DNA from: Desulfoferrobacter suflitae
GTDB lineage: Bacteria; Desulfobacterota; Syntrophobacteria; Syntrophobacterales; Syntrophobacteraceae
DNA length: 64,000 bases
Assembly (NCBI RefSeq): GCF_022603395.1
Contig: NZ_JAIBKA010000004.1
Coordinates: 62,001 to 126,000, forward strand
Reading direction: 5' to 3'
Part shown: piece after piece, positions 53,843 to 61,590 of the stretch
How the letters are laid out: every line of letters starts with the position of its first letter
Position numbering within the stretch: the stretch's first letter is position 1
Position numbers and translations under genes: made by a program
The notes under the pieces: generated by a model
Databases searched by the model: none
What the model was told of the DNA's origin: nothing
The model's input: the letters and a program-made list of their open reading frames with translations, nothing else

Positions 53843-55036
53843 ATGCCGCCGGAACAAACCAAGGCCGATTCCGCTTTGACCCAACATGCTATCACGGTAC
53901 TGCTGATCGACGACCAGGCCATGGTCGCCGAAGCGGTCAGGCGCATGCTGGCGTCAGATGAAGATATCATCTTTCACTACTGTCAGGACCCGACAAAGGC
54001 TGTTCACGTCGCCACCGAGATAGGTCCCACGGTGATCTTGCAGGACCTGGTCATGCCCGAAATAGACGGTTTGACCCTGGTCCGTTTTTTTCGGGCGCAT
54101 CCCCGGCTGCGCGACGTTCCGCTGATTGTTCTGTCCACCAAAGAGGAAGCGACCACCAAGGCGGAAGCCTTTGCCCTGGGGGCCAATGATTACCTGGTCA
54201 AGCTGCCTGACAGGATAGAACTGATCGCGCGCATTCGTTACCATTCCAAGGCGTATATCAACCTGCTGCAAAGGAACGAAGCCTATGAGGCGCTGGTAAA
54301 AAGCCAGCAAATTCTTTCCGCTCAAATTCAGAGGGCGGCGGAGTATGTCACTTCCCTGTTGCCCCTGCCGATCCTTGACGGAGCCATCACCACCAGGTGG
54401 CGGTTTGTTCCTTCCGCCGAACTGGGTGGGGATTCATTCGGGTATCACTGGATAGACGAGGATCATTTTGCCATATACCTTCTCGACGTTTGCGACCACG
54501 GGGTGGGCCCGGCGCTGCTGTCGGTTTCCGCACTGAACGTACTGCGCTCACAGAGTCTGCCCAATACCGACTTCAGGAAGCCAGGCCGGGTGCTGGCCGC
54601 CCTCAATGACACATTCCAGATGGAAAACCAGAATGATCTGTATTTCACCATCTGGTATGGGGTTTTCAACAGGGCCACGGGCGAGCTCAAATATGCCAGC
54701 GCCGGGCATCCTCCCGCATTGCTTGTTTGCGCTTCGGGCGAGGTGGCGGAACTGAAAACACCCAACATCATGATAGGCGGCCTGCCGGGTGTCGAATACA
54801 AGAGCGCGAGTGTCACGCTGGAACTGCCCACGAGGCTGTACATCTATTCCGATGGCGTGTACGAGGTGCGCAAGCCCGATGGGGAAATGTGGACCTTCGA
54901 CGAATTTAAGGGTTATTTGCTGGACTTGCAGGGGGCGGAATCGGAAATAGATCAGCTGTACGATCATGTCCGGCGGATGAATCAAGGGGATACCCTGGAG
55001 GATGATTTTTCGATGTTGACGGCTAATTTTCGATAG
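53843..55036 (+). CDS. response regulator with SpoIIE/PP2C phosphatase output (WspR-like receiver)
   Basis: 397 residues. The receiver begins TVLLIDDQAMVAEAVRRMLA and contains ILQDLVMPEIDGLTLVRFFR (Asp68), then IVLSTKEEATTKAEAF, GANDYLVKLPDRIELIARIR and YHSKAYINLLQRNEAYEALV, closely following WspR. WspR ends in a GGDEF diguanylate cyclase; here residues about 190-397 are a SpoIIE/RsbU-type PP2C domain with metal-binding Asp in LGGDSFGY, LLDVCDHGVGPALL, YSDGVYEV and LEDDFSMLTA. It should dephosphorylate a phospho-STAS protein when activated. It follows cheB by 45 bp and overlaps the convergent kinase gene by 14 bp. Confidence 0.92.
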   Translation: MPPEQTKADSALTQHAITVLLIDDQAMVAEAVRRMLASDEDIIFHYCQDPTKAVHVATEIGPTVILQDLVMPEIDGLTLVRFFRAHPRLRDVPLIVLSTKEEATTKAEAFALGANDYLVKLPDRIELIARIRYHSKAYINLLQRNEAYEALVKSQQILSAQIQRAAEYVTSLLPLPILDGAITTRWRFVPSAELGGDSFGYHWIDEDHFAIYLLDVCDHGVGPALLSVSALNVLRSQSLPNTDFRKPGRVLAALNDTFQMENQNDLYFTIWYGVFNRATGELKYASAGHPPALLVCASGEVAELKTPNIMIGGLPGVEYKSASVTLELPTRLYIYSDGVYEVRKPDGEMWTFDEFKGYLLDLQGAESEIDQLYDHVRRMNQGDTLEDDFSMLTANFR

Positions 55037-55460
55037 GCAGGAGGCATTCTTTGGGGATCTGAAAGTACAGGTTTAATATGTTACAGCCCTGTTCCCGCTG
55101 GTAGGTGACCTGGTCGGCCATGCGTCGCACCAGGTGAATTCCCAGCCCGCCAACGCCCCTTTCGTTTATCCCCTGAGTGGTATCGGGATCGGGTCTGGCC
55201 AGGGGATCAAAGGGCTTCCCCCAATCCTGGATGCACAGGTGAAGGATGGAGTCATTGACCAGGGAACACCCCACTTCCACCTCGCCGTGGTCATGCTCGG
55301 CGTACGCATAATGAATTACGTTGACAATGAGCTCCTCCAGGGCCAGTTCAATCTTGAACAGCAGATCGTCATCCAGACCCCAGTGCGCGGCCTTGTCCAA
55401 CACATAGGAGCGAAAACGATCGAGATGTTCCATCTTTGCGGGTAGGCGAAGGGTGTCCAT
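55023..55460 (-). CDS. RsbW-like anti-sigma serine kinase/ATPase
   Basis: 145 residues. HATPase_c_2 fold with N-box IELALEELIVNVIHYAY, G1 IQDWGKPFDP and G2 GGLGIHLVRRMAD. Such proteins phosphorylate a partner STAS protein and bind a target, often a sigma factor. The 3' end overlaps the phosphatase gene by 14 bp and the start is 3 bp after the STAS stop, so both minus-strand genes form one unit convergent to the chemosensory operon. Confidence 0.9.
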   Translation of the reverse strand: MDTLRLPAKMEHLDRFRSYVLDKAAHWGLDDDLLFKIELALEELIVNVIHYAYAEHDHGEVEVGCSLVNDSILHLCIQDWGKPFDPLARPDPDTTQGINERGVGGLGIHLVRRMADQVTYQREQGCNILNLYFQIPKECLLPIEN

Positions 55461-55463
55461 GCT

Positions 55464-55802
55464 TTATCTTTCCCGGTCAAGGAGTGCCTTGTCAAGGGAT
55501 TCGTGGATTGAAAACATCGTGGCAAAACCTGAAATGGAAAACACGTTCTCGACCATACTGGAAAGGCCGCAGAAGGTGATGTCCCCTTTCCGTTGGCGAA
55601 GTTTCTTGGCGATTTGCAGGATGCTCCTGAGACCCGCACTGCTGATATATTCCAGGCCGCTAAAGTCTGCAATCAGGAAAAGCTCCCCGCCGTTGATTCG
55701 GCCGGCACATTCCGACTCGAAATCGGGAGCGGTAATTGCGTCCAACCGTCCATGCACGGAGACAATCAGAGTGTCTCCCTTTTTGGCAAATTTTGTCTTC
55801 AC
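55464..55802 (-). CDS. STAS-domain anti-sigma factor antagonist
   Basis: 112 residues from a GTG preceded by AAGGAG (a frame reaching 55892 has no site). STAS fold with VSVHGRLDAITAPDFESE and the phosphorylation motif DFSGLEYISSAGLRSIL. In partner switching the kinase phosphorylates the serine in this motif and a PP2C phosphatase removes it. The phosphatase is the response regulator encoded opposite. Thus all three switch parts lie together. Confidence 0.92.
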   Translation of the reverse strand: MKTKFAKKGDTLIVSVHGRLDAITAPDFESECAGRINGGELFLIADFSGLEYISSAGLRSILQIAKKLRQRKGDITFCGLSSMVENVFSISGFATMFSIHESLDKALLDRER

Positions 55803-56250
55803 GCAGTGGTTCTCCTTTCCCTGCCCCTTGGCATGACCTTGGCGCAAACACTTGGGCGCCCGGTTGGGCTGAATTCTACTGACACGCCTCATCTGTGAGC
55901 TCCTGGTCGCGACAGACGGGAAAAAACGAAAATGATTCCTTTCAATTTAACGACTGATGTTTAGCACGCTCGCCCGTGAGATACAAGTTTCCTTTAAGCA
56001 GCCTCGACGGCTAGCCTATTCTGCAACAATCCAGTAAGCATACCCCCGGGTTAGGCTCCATTTTTTCATTTCTGCCTTAGCCCTGCCCCGCAGGAGCAAC
56101 GTACCATAACCCAGGGCAGCACCCCGGAGCCCGGGCGGAAGGCTCCTCGACCGACACTCCTCGGGTGCTGGAACAATCAAAGAAATGGCGTAATTCTCAA
56201 GGGAAGTGGTCAGGTGCCGAATGACACCTGCAATTTGCGTCACATTCCAA
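55803..56250. other. intergenic stretch upstream of the STAS gene
   Basis: About 450 bp with no convincing gene. A 75-codon minus-strand frame at 56016-56243 has no ribosome site and a repetitive, GC-skewed look, and I do not call it. A GAAAATGATT string at 55930-55939 recalls the palindromic core of the 23-bp repeats elsewhere. The switch genes' promoter must lie here. Confidence 0.4.
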
Positions 56251-56706
56251 TCACCCCATCAATCCCTCCCGACCAGGAATGCTCATTATGGTGGCAATCA
56301 TGGTAGCGACCATCTTTTTCTCTCCATTTTTCAATGCAAACACATCTCCCGCGCACACCGTGAGGGTGCGTCCCGATTTGGTCACCTTTCCACGCGCGAC
56401 CAATGATTCCCCTACAGCGGGTGACAGCAGGTTTATTTTATACTCTACGGTGAGCACCGCCGCATCAGGAGCCATTAGACTGAATGCCGCATAGCCGCAG
56501 GCGGTATCGGCAAGGGTGCTGACGACGCCGGCGTGGATGAAGCCATGCTGTTGAGTCAGATCATCCCGAAATCCGAGGGAAATTTCCACTTCCCCCGGCA
56601 GCACCTTCGTGAGACTTGCTCCAATGGTCTTCATGAGATTCTGCTTAGAAAAGCTCTCCCGCACCCGCGATTCGTAGTTCTCATCTTGTGCTGCAAAGTC
56701 CTTCAT
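56251..56706 (-). CDS. PaaI-type hotdog thioesterase
   Basis: 151 residues from the ATG at 56706 (GGGAGG upstream; a longer frame to 56901 overlaps the gene before). The hotdog fold is evident: FSKQNLMKTIGASLTKVLPG, QHGFIHAGVVSTLADTACGY (the catalytic Asp lies in the ADTA turn), and VTKSGRTLTVCAGDVFALKN. It hydrolyses acyl-CoA thioesters, perhaps phenylacetyl or fatty-acyl. It follows the Fe-S protein gene by 65 bp in the TetR operon. Confidence 0.87.
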   Translation of the reverse strand: MKDFAAQDENYESRVRESFSKQNLMKTIGASLTKVLPGEVEISLGFRDDLTQQHGFIHAGVVSTLADTACGYAAFSLMAPDAAVLTVEYKINLLSPAVGESLVARGKVTKSGRTLTVCAGDVFALKNGEKKMVATMIATIMSIPGREGLMG

Positions 56707-56771
56707 CGATTCCTCCCTGGAGAAACTTCCTGTACCGCGCCCAAAAAACATACGACGAAGCCATGCTGTTC

Positions 56772-57848
56772 CTACGAACTGCTTTTCAGGGCTTCTGCCA
56801 GCTCCTTCACGGTTTTTGGCGGGACGGGAAACTCCGGTTTGTTGACCATAACAATCGTGTCCTCCGGACACCCCGTGACGCACACGCCGCACCCGAAACA
56901 TCGATCCACAGTGACCACAGGCACACCGGCTTCACCCATCGTCAGGGCTTGCGGCGGGCAGCGTGCGATGCACGTCTCGCAGGTCATGCAGCGCCCGGCA
57001 TCAAAGGAGGGCTCGAATCCCGAATTGAAAACGAGGCCGGGCCGGGGTTGCTTCAGAACCTGCCCGACCACCTCACAGTGCCAACGGTCGCAGTTGCACA
57101 TGAAGTCGATTTCATCCGTCGTATTGCGGCTCATGTGGATGAGGCCGGCTTCCTCGCAGCGGTCCACGATTTCTCTCGCTTCTTCCTTGTTCACCCGCCT
57201 TCCTCCCAACCGCTCGGTGAGGTTTTCGGCAATCTCACCGAACCACATGCAAACTCCGACGGGCATTCCATGGAGCTCCTCGCCGCGGAGCCTTGCGGCC
57301 TGGCGGCAGTAACAGGCCCCTACACTGATGGAGTCGTATTTGTCGATATAAGTCATGACCTGATCGTAGGTGTGGACGGTATTGTCTGCCTTGATCGTTC
57401 GGGCAACGGGAATGACCCGCGTGACGGGATAAGTAATCTTTTCAATGCCTCTGGCCTCCGCATAGGCCTTTTTGTAAGCGTGGATCAAGCGGGCGAGGGT
57501 CTTTTCCCGCTCGGTTTCCCTGCCGCCGATGAACATGAACTCAAAGATACCCGGCATGAACGGCAGCCCGCGGTAGAGCATACCGCAGGAAGTCCTGGAA
57601 GCTCCGCACAATCCCTTGGCGGCCATTCGTTCCAGGATCGCTGCGACTGCCTCGGGACTTCGGCCGGTTTTGACGGCGATCTCTTCAACGGGAGCCGGCT
57701 TGCGCGGCAGAACGTTGTTGATCTCAGCCTCCTCGGGATCGAACAGCTCTTCCACCAGCGTGAAAAACTCGGGGATGTCCAAACCCGCGTAAGGGCCTCT
57801 TCGGCTCTTCATCACTTCAAGCATCTCTTGGTATACCCTCTGAGTCAT
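56772..57848 (-). CDS. 4Fe-4S dicluster protein with N-terminal winged helix
   Basis: 358 residues from the ATG at 57848 (AAAGGAG upstream). N-terminal winged-helix-like region (about 40-85, VEEIAVKTGRSPEAVAAILE), a middle domain with Cys clusters (ACYCRQAA, FMCNCDRWHCEV), and two ferredoxin motifs at the end (CMTCETCIARCPPQAL and CFGCGVCVTGCPEDTI). Proteins of this layout are widespread in syntrophs and sulfate reducers and are thought to serve as electron-transfer or regulatory Fe-S proteins; the exact reaction is not known. Second gene of the TetR operon. Confidence 0.85.
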   Translation of the reverse strand: MTQRVYQEMLEVMKSRRGPYAGLDIPEFFTLVEELFDPEEAEINNVLPRKPAPVEEIAVKTGRSPEAVAAILERMAAKGLCGASRTSCGMLYRGLPFMPGIFEFMFIGGRETEREKTLARLIHAYKKAYAEARGIEKITYPVTRVIPVARTIKADNTVHTYDQVMTYIDKYDSISVGACYCRQAARLRGEELHGMPVGVCMWFGEIAENLTERLGGRRVNKEEAREIVDRCEEAGLIHMSRNTTDEIDFMCNCDRWHCEVVGQVLKQPRPGLVFNSGFEPSFDAGRCMTCETCIARCPPQALTMGEAGVPVVTVDRCFGCGVCVTGCPEDTIVMVNKPEFPVPPKTVKELAEALKSSS

Positions 57849-57868
57849 TGTGGGCTCTCCTTTGCTTG

Positions 57869-58483
57869 TCAATGGCTACGAAACGCCTGGCATTTCAGGC
57901 AGTTCAGGTGGAGGCGGAGCTGGTGAATCGTCATCTCCAGGATCGGCGGTTCTCGACTTGCCGCGTAAAGTACCGCGGCGCCGTTGATGGCGGTCAGGAT
58001 GAAATCGGCTACCTCTCCGGAATCCACGTCGGCCCTCAGGATTCCAGTCTCGCGGGCTTCCTCGATCCACGACGCGAGAAGGTTCGAGAAGGCCCGATAG
58101 CCGTCCAGAATGCGACGTGCCATGCGCTCCGACTGTCCGGGAAGCTCGACGAGCATGTTGAAGAAGAAACAGCCCCCCCGGAAGACGTCGCCTCCGATGT
58201 AGTTGCGAAGGTCGTTTTGCACGGCGCGCATGATCCGTTCGACCGGGTCGGAGATCTCTGAAACTCCCTCGAATACGATTTTTTGCCAGATCTCCACAGA
58301 ACGCTCGTAGGCCGCATCCCAGATTTCCTCCTTGCTTCCGAAGTGACCGTACAGTCCCCCTTTGGTCAAGCCGGTAGCCTGGAGGATGTCGGAGATCGAC
58401 GTGTTGTAGTAGCCCTTGACGGAAAAGAGCTGGAGAGAGGCCTCGACGATTACCTGGCGGGTCTGGAGGCCTTTGGTGGACAT
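57869..58483 (-). CDS. TetR/AcrR family regulator
   Basis: 204 residues from the ATG at 58483. The N-terminal HTH reads RQVIVEASLQLFSVKGYYNT then ILQATGLTKGGLYGHFGSKE, and the ligand domain contains FRGGCFFFNMLVELPGQ, a pattern of the YxaF/LmrA/RutR-like group. It probably represses its own operon and the Fe-S and thioesterase genes that follow with a 20-bp gap. A candidate operator lies just upstream. The inducer may be an acyl-CoA or phenolic compound, by analogy only. Confidence 0.9.
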   Translation of the reverse strand: MSTKGLQTRQVIVEASLQLFSVKGYYNTSISDILQATGLTKGGLYGHFGSKEEIWDAAYERSVEIWQKIVFEGVSEISDPVERIMRAVQNDLRNYIGGDVFRGGCFFFNMLVELPGQSERMARRILDGYRAFSNLLASWIEEARETGILRADVDSGEVADFILTAINGAAVLYAASREPPILEMTIHQLRLHLNCLKCQAFRSH

Positions 58484-58837
58484 GGCTTCTCCCATGGATG
58501 GAGGTTGTTTTTTTTTAAACAAATACCGACCGGTCTGTTTTATATAGATCGACCGTTTGTGCGTCAAGGGGTTTTTCTGCACATCGAGATTTTTGCTTGA
58601 CGCCCCCGGATCATCCTTACCTCATCCACCCATCTACCACCTGCTCGATGTCCAAGATGCGGCCTGCTGGCGTGCATCTAAATTTCTTGCCGTCTCACGG
58701 TTGAGGAATTTCAAGCCCTGCAGTAGAATCGCCGGACCAACGCTACCAGGGGACCGGACGGTAAACGCGGTGGTTTTTCCTGTCGTTATTTGTCCCCCGG
58801 TACCGAGATGATCTCAATGAACCAAGGAGCTCCCAGA
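58484..58837. other. divergent intergenic region between tetR and tag
   Basis: About 350 bp. It contains the tetR-side operator listed at 58525-58560 in an AT-rich block, and no gene. Nothing further is apparent before tag. Confidence 0.45.
58525..58560. promoter_or_regulatory. candidate TetR operator (two related sites)
   Basis: ACCGACCGGTCTGT (58525-58538) is a near-perfect palindrome, and a second related sequence, ATCGACCGTTTGT, follows at 58548-58560. Both contain CGACCG. They lie 42-77 bp upstream of the tetR start in the presumed promoter, as expected for autorepression. Confidence 0.5.
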
Positions 58838-59431
58838 GTGGAAAATTCGATCATCCGATGTCCGTGGGTGGATCTCACCAAACCTGATTATGTGGCGTAC
58901 CACGACCGGGAGTGGGGTGTTCCGGTGCACGACGACCGGCTCCTTTTCGAGTTCCTCTGCCTTGAAGCATTTCAGGCGGGACTGAGCTGGTATACGATCT
59001 TGAGAAAACGAGACAATTTGCGCACGGCTTTCGACGGGTTTGACCCCCAAAAGATTGCCGTATACGACGAAGCGAAGATCCGGGAGCTTCTTGAGGATGC
59101 GGGGATCATCCGCAACCGTGCCAAAGTGCTGGCAACGGTGAACAATGCCAGGAGGTTCCTCGACGTTCAAAAGGAATTTGGAAGCTTCGCCAAATACATC
59201 TGGGAATTCGTCGATAATCAACCCATCATCCATACTCTGCAAACACTGGAGGATTATCCGGCAACCACCGGGGAATCCGAACAAATCAGCCGGGATTTGA
59301 AGAAGAGAGGCTTCAAGTTCCTGGGGCCGACTGTCTGCTATGCTCACATGCAGGCGACAGGCATGGTAAACGATCATACGGTGAATTGTTTCCGGAGGGA
59401 TGAAATCGCAACTGCATATTATAGTGGTTAA
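58838..59431 (+). CDS. tag: DNA-3-methyladenine glycosylase I
   Basis: 197 residues from a GTG 8 bp after AGGAG, the usual Tag length; upstream ATGs at 58808 and 58817 lack sites. Zinc-binding and family motifs are present: RCPWVDL at the start, YHDREWGVPVHDDRLLFEFL, LEAFQAGLSWYTILRKRDN and VNDHTVNCFRR at the end. It removes 3-methyladenine from DNA in base-excision repair. Stand-alone gene. Confidence 0.95.
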   Translation: MENSIIRCPWVDLTKPDYVAYHDREWGVPVHDDRLLFEFLCLEAFQAGLSWYTILRKRDNLRTAFDGFDPQKIAVYDEAKIRELLEDAGIIRNRAKVLATVNNARRFLDVQKEFGSFAKYIWEFVDNQPIIHTLQTLEDYPATTGESEQISRDLKKRGFKFLGPTVCYAHMQATGMVNDHTVNCFRRDEIATAYYSG

Positions 59432-59525
59432 GGAGAAAAATATTCATTCTGTGCGCGCGCCCATCAGTCTGACCTTCGACGACGGTTGCGCCCTGGTCGG
59501 CAAAGGCCCGCCTTTTAGGATGAAA

Positions 59526-60572
59526 TTATCCCGGCAGCCGGGCTGTCACCACAAATCGACGCTTGCCTCCGCTCGGCTCGGTCTTGGGTGCTACCGTAGC
59601 CCGAAAGGGCTCCGCGCTGCAACACAACGGTTGATCCCCTCTGTGCTCCTGGACAATGGGCTGCACCTCGGCGTGGCCAAAAAGCTCCAGGTACTCGGGA
59701 TAGAAGCCCTTGCAGGTATGGCAGTAGAGACAGGGTAGACAGTGCTCGGAGCAAAATTGTTCCGTCATGCGTGCTTCGGGGTCGGCAGTTGTTGAGCGCG
59801 GGTCAAAATACCACCTGCGATGCGGGACGTTGCGCAGTGGTGGCAGCAGTGCCCGATGCCGCTCGGCAACGACACAAAACGGCAGCAGATCGAGCGATAC
59901 CAGAAAGTGTCTGCTCAGGATGAGGTCGATGGTGCTTTCGGTGGCCTCCCTCATGCGGGAAAATGACTCCACCAGTCGGTCCTTGTTGCGCATCACCTTG
60001 TCATAGATCAACAGAGGGTTGATGCTGAAGTAGAAAAGATTTGGAAAACGCTCGGTGAGCAGTGCGGCTGTGGTGCGGTTTTCCAGATAGGTCGCTTTGC
60101 ACAGCAGCAGCTTGGCTTCGATCTCGAAGGGAACGCCCTGCGATCTCATTCCCACGATCTGTGCAAAACCCGCCAGTGTTTTGGCAAAATTGTCGGCTCG
60201 TCCCGTCAGCCTGTCGTGCAGCTGCGGCCTGGCACTGAAAAAAGGCACGCGGATATTCATGGGTGAGTATTGCGCCAGTTTTGCGGTGAACGCCTGCTCA
60301 TGCAAGCGTACTCCGTTGGTGAACAGAATGGGATAGGCTTGACGTTCGCGCAGTGCCGCCAGAAACTCAAAGAAATCGGGGTGAACGGTCGGTTCGCCGC
60401 CATTGATGACGACTTGATCACCTGCCCGCACATCGGCCTCATGCAACAGGAAGCGGAATTGTGCCGGCTGCATGTCCGCCAGGCGGCGGCTGCCTCCCTG
60501 AAAATTGGCTGCACAGAATATGCAACAGCTGTTGCAGGCATAGGTGATGTTGAAATAATAAGTTTCCGGCAC
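59526..60572 (-). CDS. radical SAM protein of the 60-kb cluster
   Basis: 348 residues from a GTG preceded by AAAGGAA. The radical SAM motif is CNSCCIFC near residue 14, followed by VVINGGEPTVHPDFFEFLAA and later cysteines (FCSEHCLPCLYCHTC near residue 280) that could bind an auxiliary cluster, like a SPASM or twitch domain. Together with the two radical SAM/SPASM proteins further upstream in the same direction it looks like a maturation enzyme, but the substrate is not known. Forty bp separate it from the GT9 gene. Confidence 0.82.
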   Translation of the reverse strand: MPETYYFNITYACNSCCIFCAANFQGGSRRLADMQPAQFRFLLHEADVRAGDQVVINGGEPTVHPDFFEFLAALRERQAYPILFTNGVRLHEQAFTAKLAQYSPMNIRVPFFSARPQLHDRLTGRADNFAKTLAGFAQIVGMRSQGVPFEIEAKLLLCKATYLENRTTAALLTERFPNLFYFSINPLLIYDKVMRNKDRLVESFSRMREATESTIDLILSRHFLVSLDLLPFCVVAERHRALLPPLRNVPHRRWYFDPRSTTADPEARMTEQFCSEHCLPCLYCHTCKGFYPEYLELFGHAEVQPIVQEHRGDQPLCCSAEPFRATVAPKTEPSGGKRRFVVTARLPG

Positions 60573-60612
60573 GGTGTTATTTCCTTTGCCAGGTGAAAGA
60601 CTGTGAATGGGG

Positions 60613-61590
60613 TTACGCATTCAGCAGTGACAGTGCGACTTCCAGGACCTGAGCAGGACGCAGCTGCAGCAGGTCGCCCCGGGCAGCTTGCAGCACCACG
60701 CTCTTTGCTCCCAGCGGATGCCACAGCACAGGGTTCGTGCAGCCAAACAGACCCAGGGTGGGGGTACCCATCCAGCCGGCCAGATGCATGACACCATTGT
60801 CGTTGGCGATCAGCAGACTGGTATGTTGCACGATATGCATCAAAGCTCCCAGGGGGGTCAGTCCCACCAGGTTGTCCACGGCGCAGGGGAGCTCGGCAGC
60901 AATCGCTTCGGCCAAACCTTCCTCTCCGGTTTTTCCGAGCAGGGCGAAACGGCATGTTTGCGCCGCATTCAACCGCCGCAGCAATTCCGCAAAATGTTCG
61001 GGCGGCCAGCGTTTGCGTTTATCTTTGCCGCTGCCGGGTGCACAGCAAATGAGCGGAACCGGCGACTCCAGGTCGATCAGCAGTTGCGCGTATTGCCCGC
61101 TCGCCTCGCGCACCACAACAGCGTACTCCGCCTGGATTTCTCCTCGCTGCCCCATGGCGGCAAGCATCCCAATGAACTGTTTCCACATGGGAATGTCGGC
61201 ACGCAGGGGAACCTGAGATTCTCGCGGGAGTGATTCGGGCTTGTCAAATCCCACATAGTGACCGTATTGGAGTTCGACGCCCCTGATCCAGTCAATGATG
61301 TGCTCCGTTCCGGTGCCGAGATCGAAGATGAGGTCGTGATATTGACTAAAGACGGCAGTGAGCGCAGACGGCTCACCGGTCTCGATGACCTGGAAGCGCT
61401 CCAGGCCGAGAAAAATATCCCGTCGGCCTGTGCCTACCACCAGATGACAGCGATGATCGGGAAGCGTCGCCGCCAGCAGACTCAAAAAAGGGATCGCCAG
61501 CACATTGTCGCCAAGACCCTCACAGTGCACCACAAGCAGGCTCTTGTCCCGCCCGCGAGGCTTCAAATCATTGCATGGATCGAATGTCAT
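60613..61590 (-). CDS. GT9-family glycosyltransferase (heptosyltransferase-like)
   Basis: 325 residues from the ATG at 61590; an extended frame to 61647 would overlap the upstream gene by 80 bp. GT-B fold of GT9: LLVVHCEGLGDNVLAIPFLS, then CAPGSGKDKRKRWPPEHFAE and LIANDNGVMHLAGWMGTPTL, the nucleotide-sugar motifs of ADP-heptose:LPS heptosyltransferases. It sits inside a radical SAM cluster rather than an LPS locus, so its acceptor is unclear. Overlaps the radical SAM/SPASM gene by 23 bp. Confidence 0.85.
   Translation of the reverse strand: MTFDPCNDLKPRGRDKSLLVVHCEGLGDNVLAIPFLSLLAATLPDHRCHLVVGTGRRDIFLGLERFQVIETGEPSALTAVFSQYHDLIFDLGTGTEHIIDWIRGVELQYGHYVGFDKPESLPRESQVPLRADIPMWKQFIGMLAAMGQRGEIQAEYAVVVREASGQYAQLLIDLESPVPLICCAPGSGKDKRKRWPPEHFAELLRRLNAAQTCRFALLGKTGEEGLAEAIAAELPCAVDNLVGLTPLGALMHIVQHTSLLIANDNGVMHLAGWMGTPTLGLFGCTNPVLWHPLGAKSVVLQAARGDLLQLRPAQVLEVALSLLNA

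Noticed and set aside
56016-56243. 75-codon minus-strand frame in the gap upstream of the thioesterase operon end
   Set aside because: No ribosome site, low-complexity Arg/Gly/Leu translation and no relative that I can recall.
56688-57926. 412-codon open frame on the plus strand
   Set aside because: Antisense to the Fe-S dicluster gene; no start signals or known domain.
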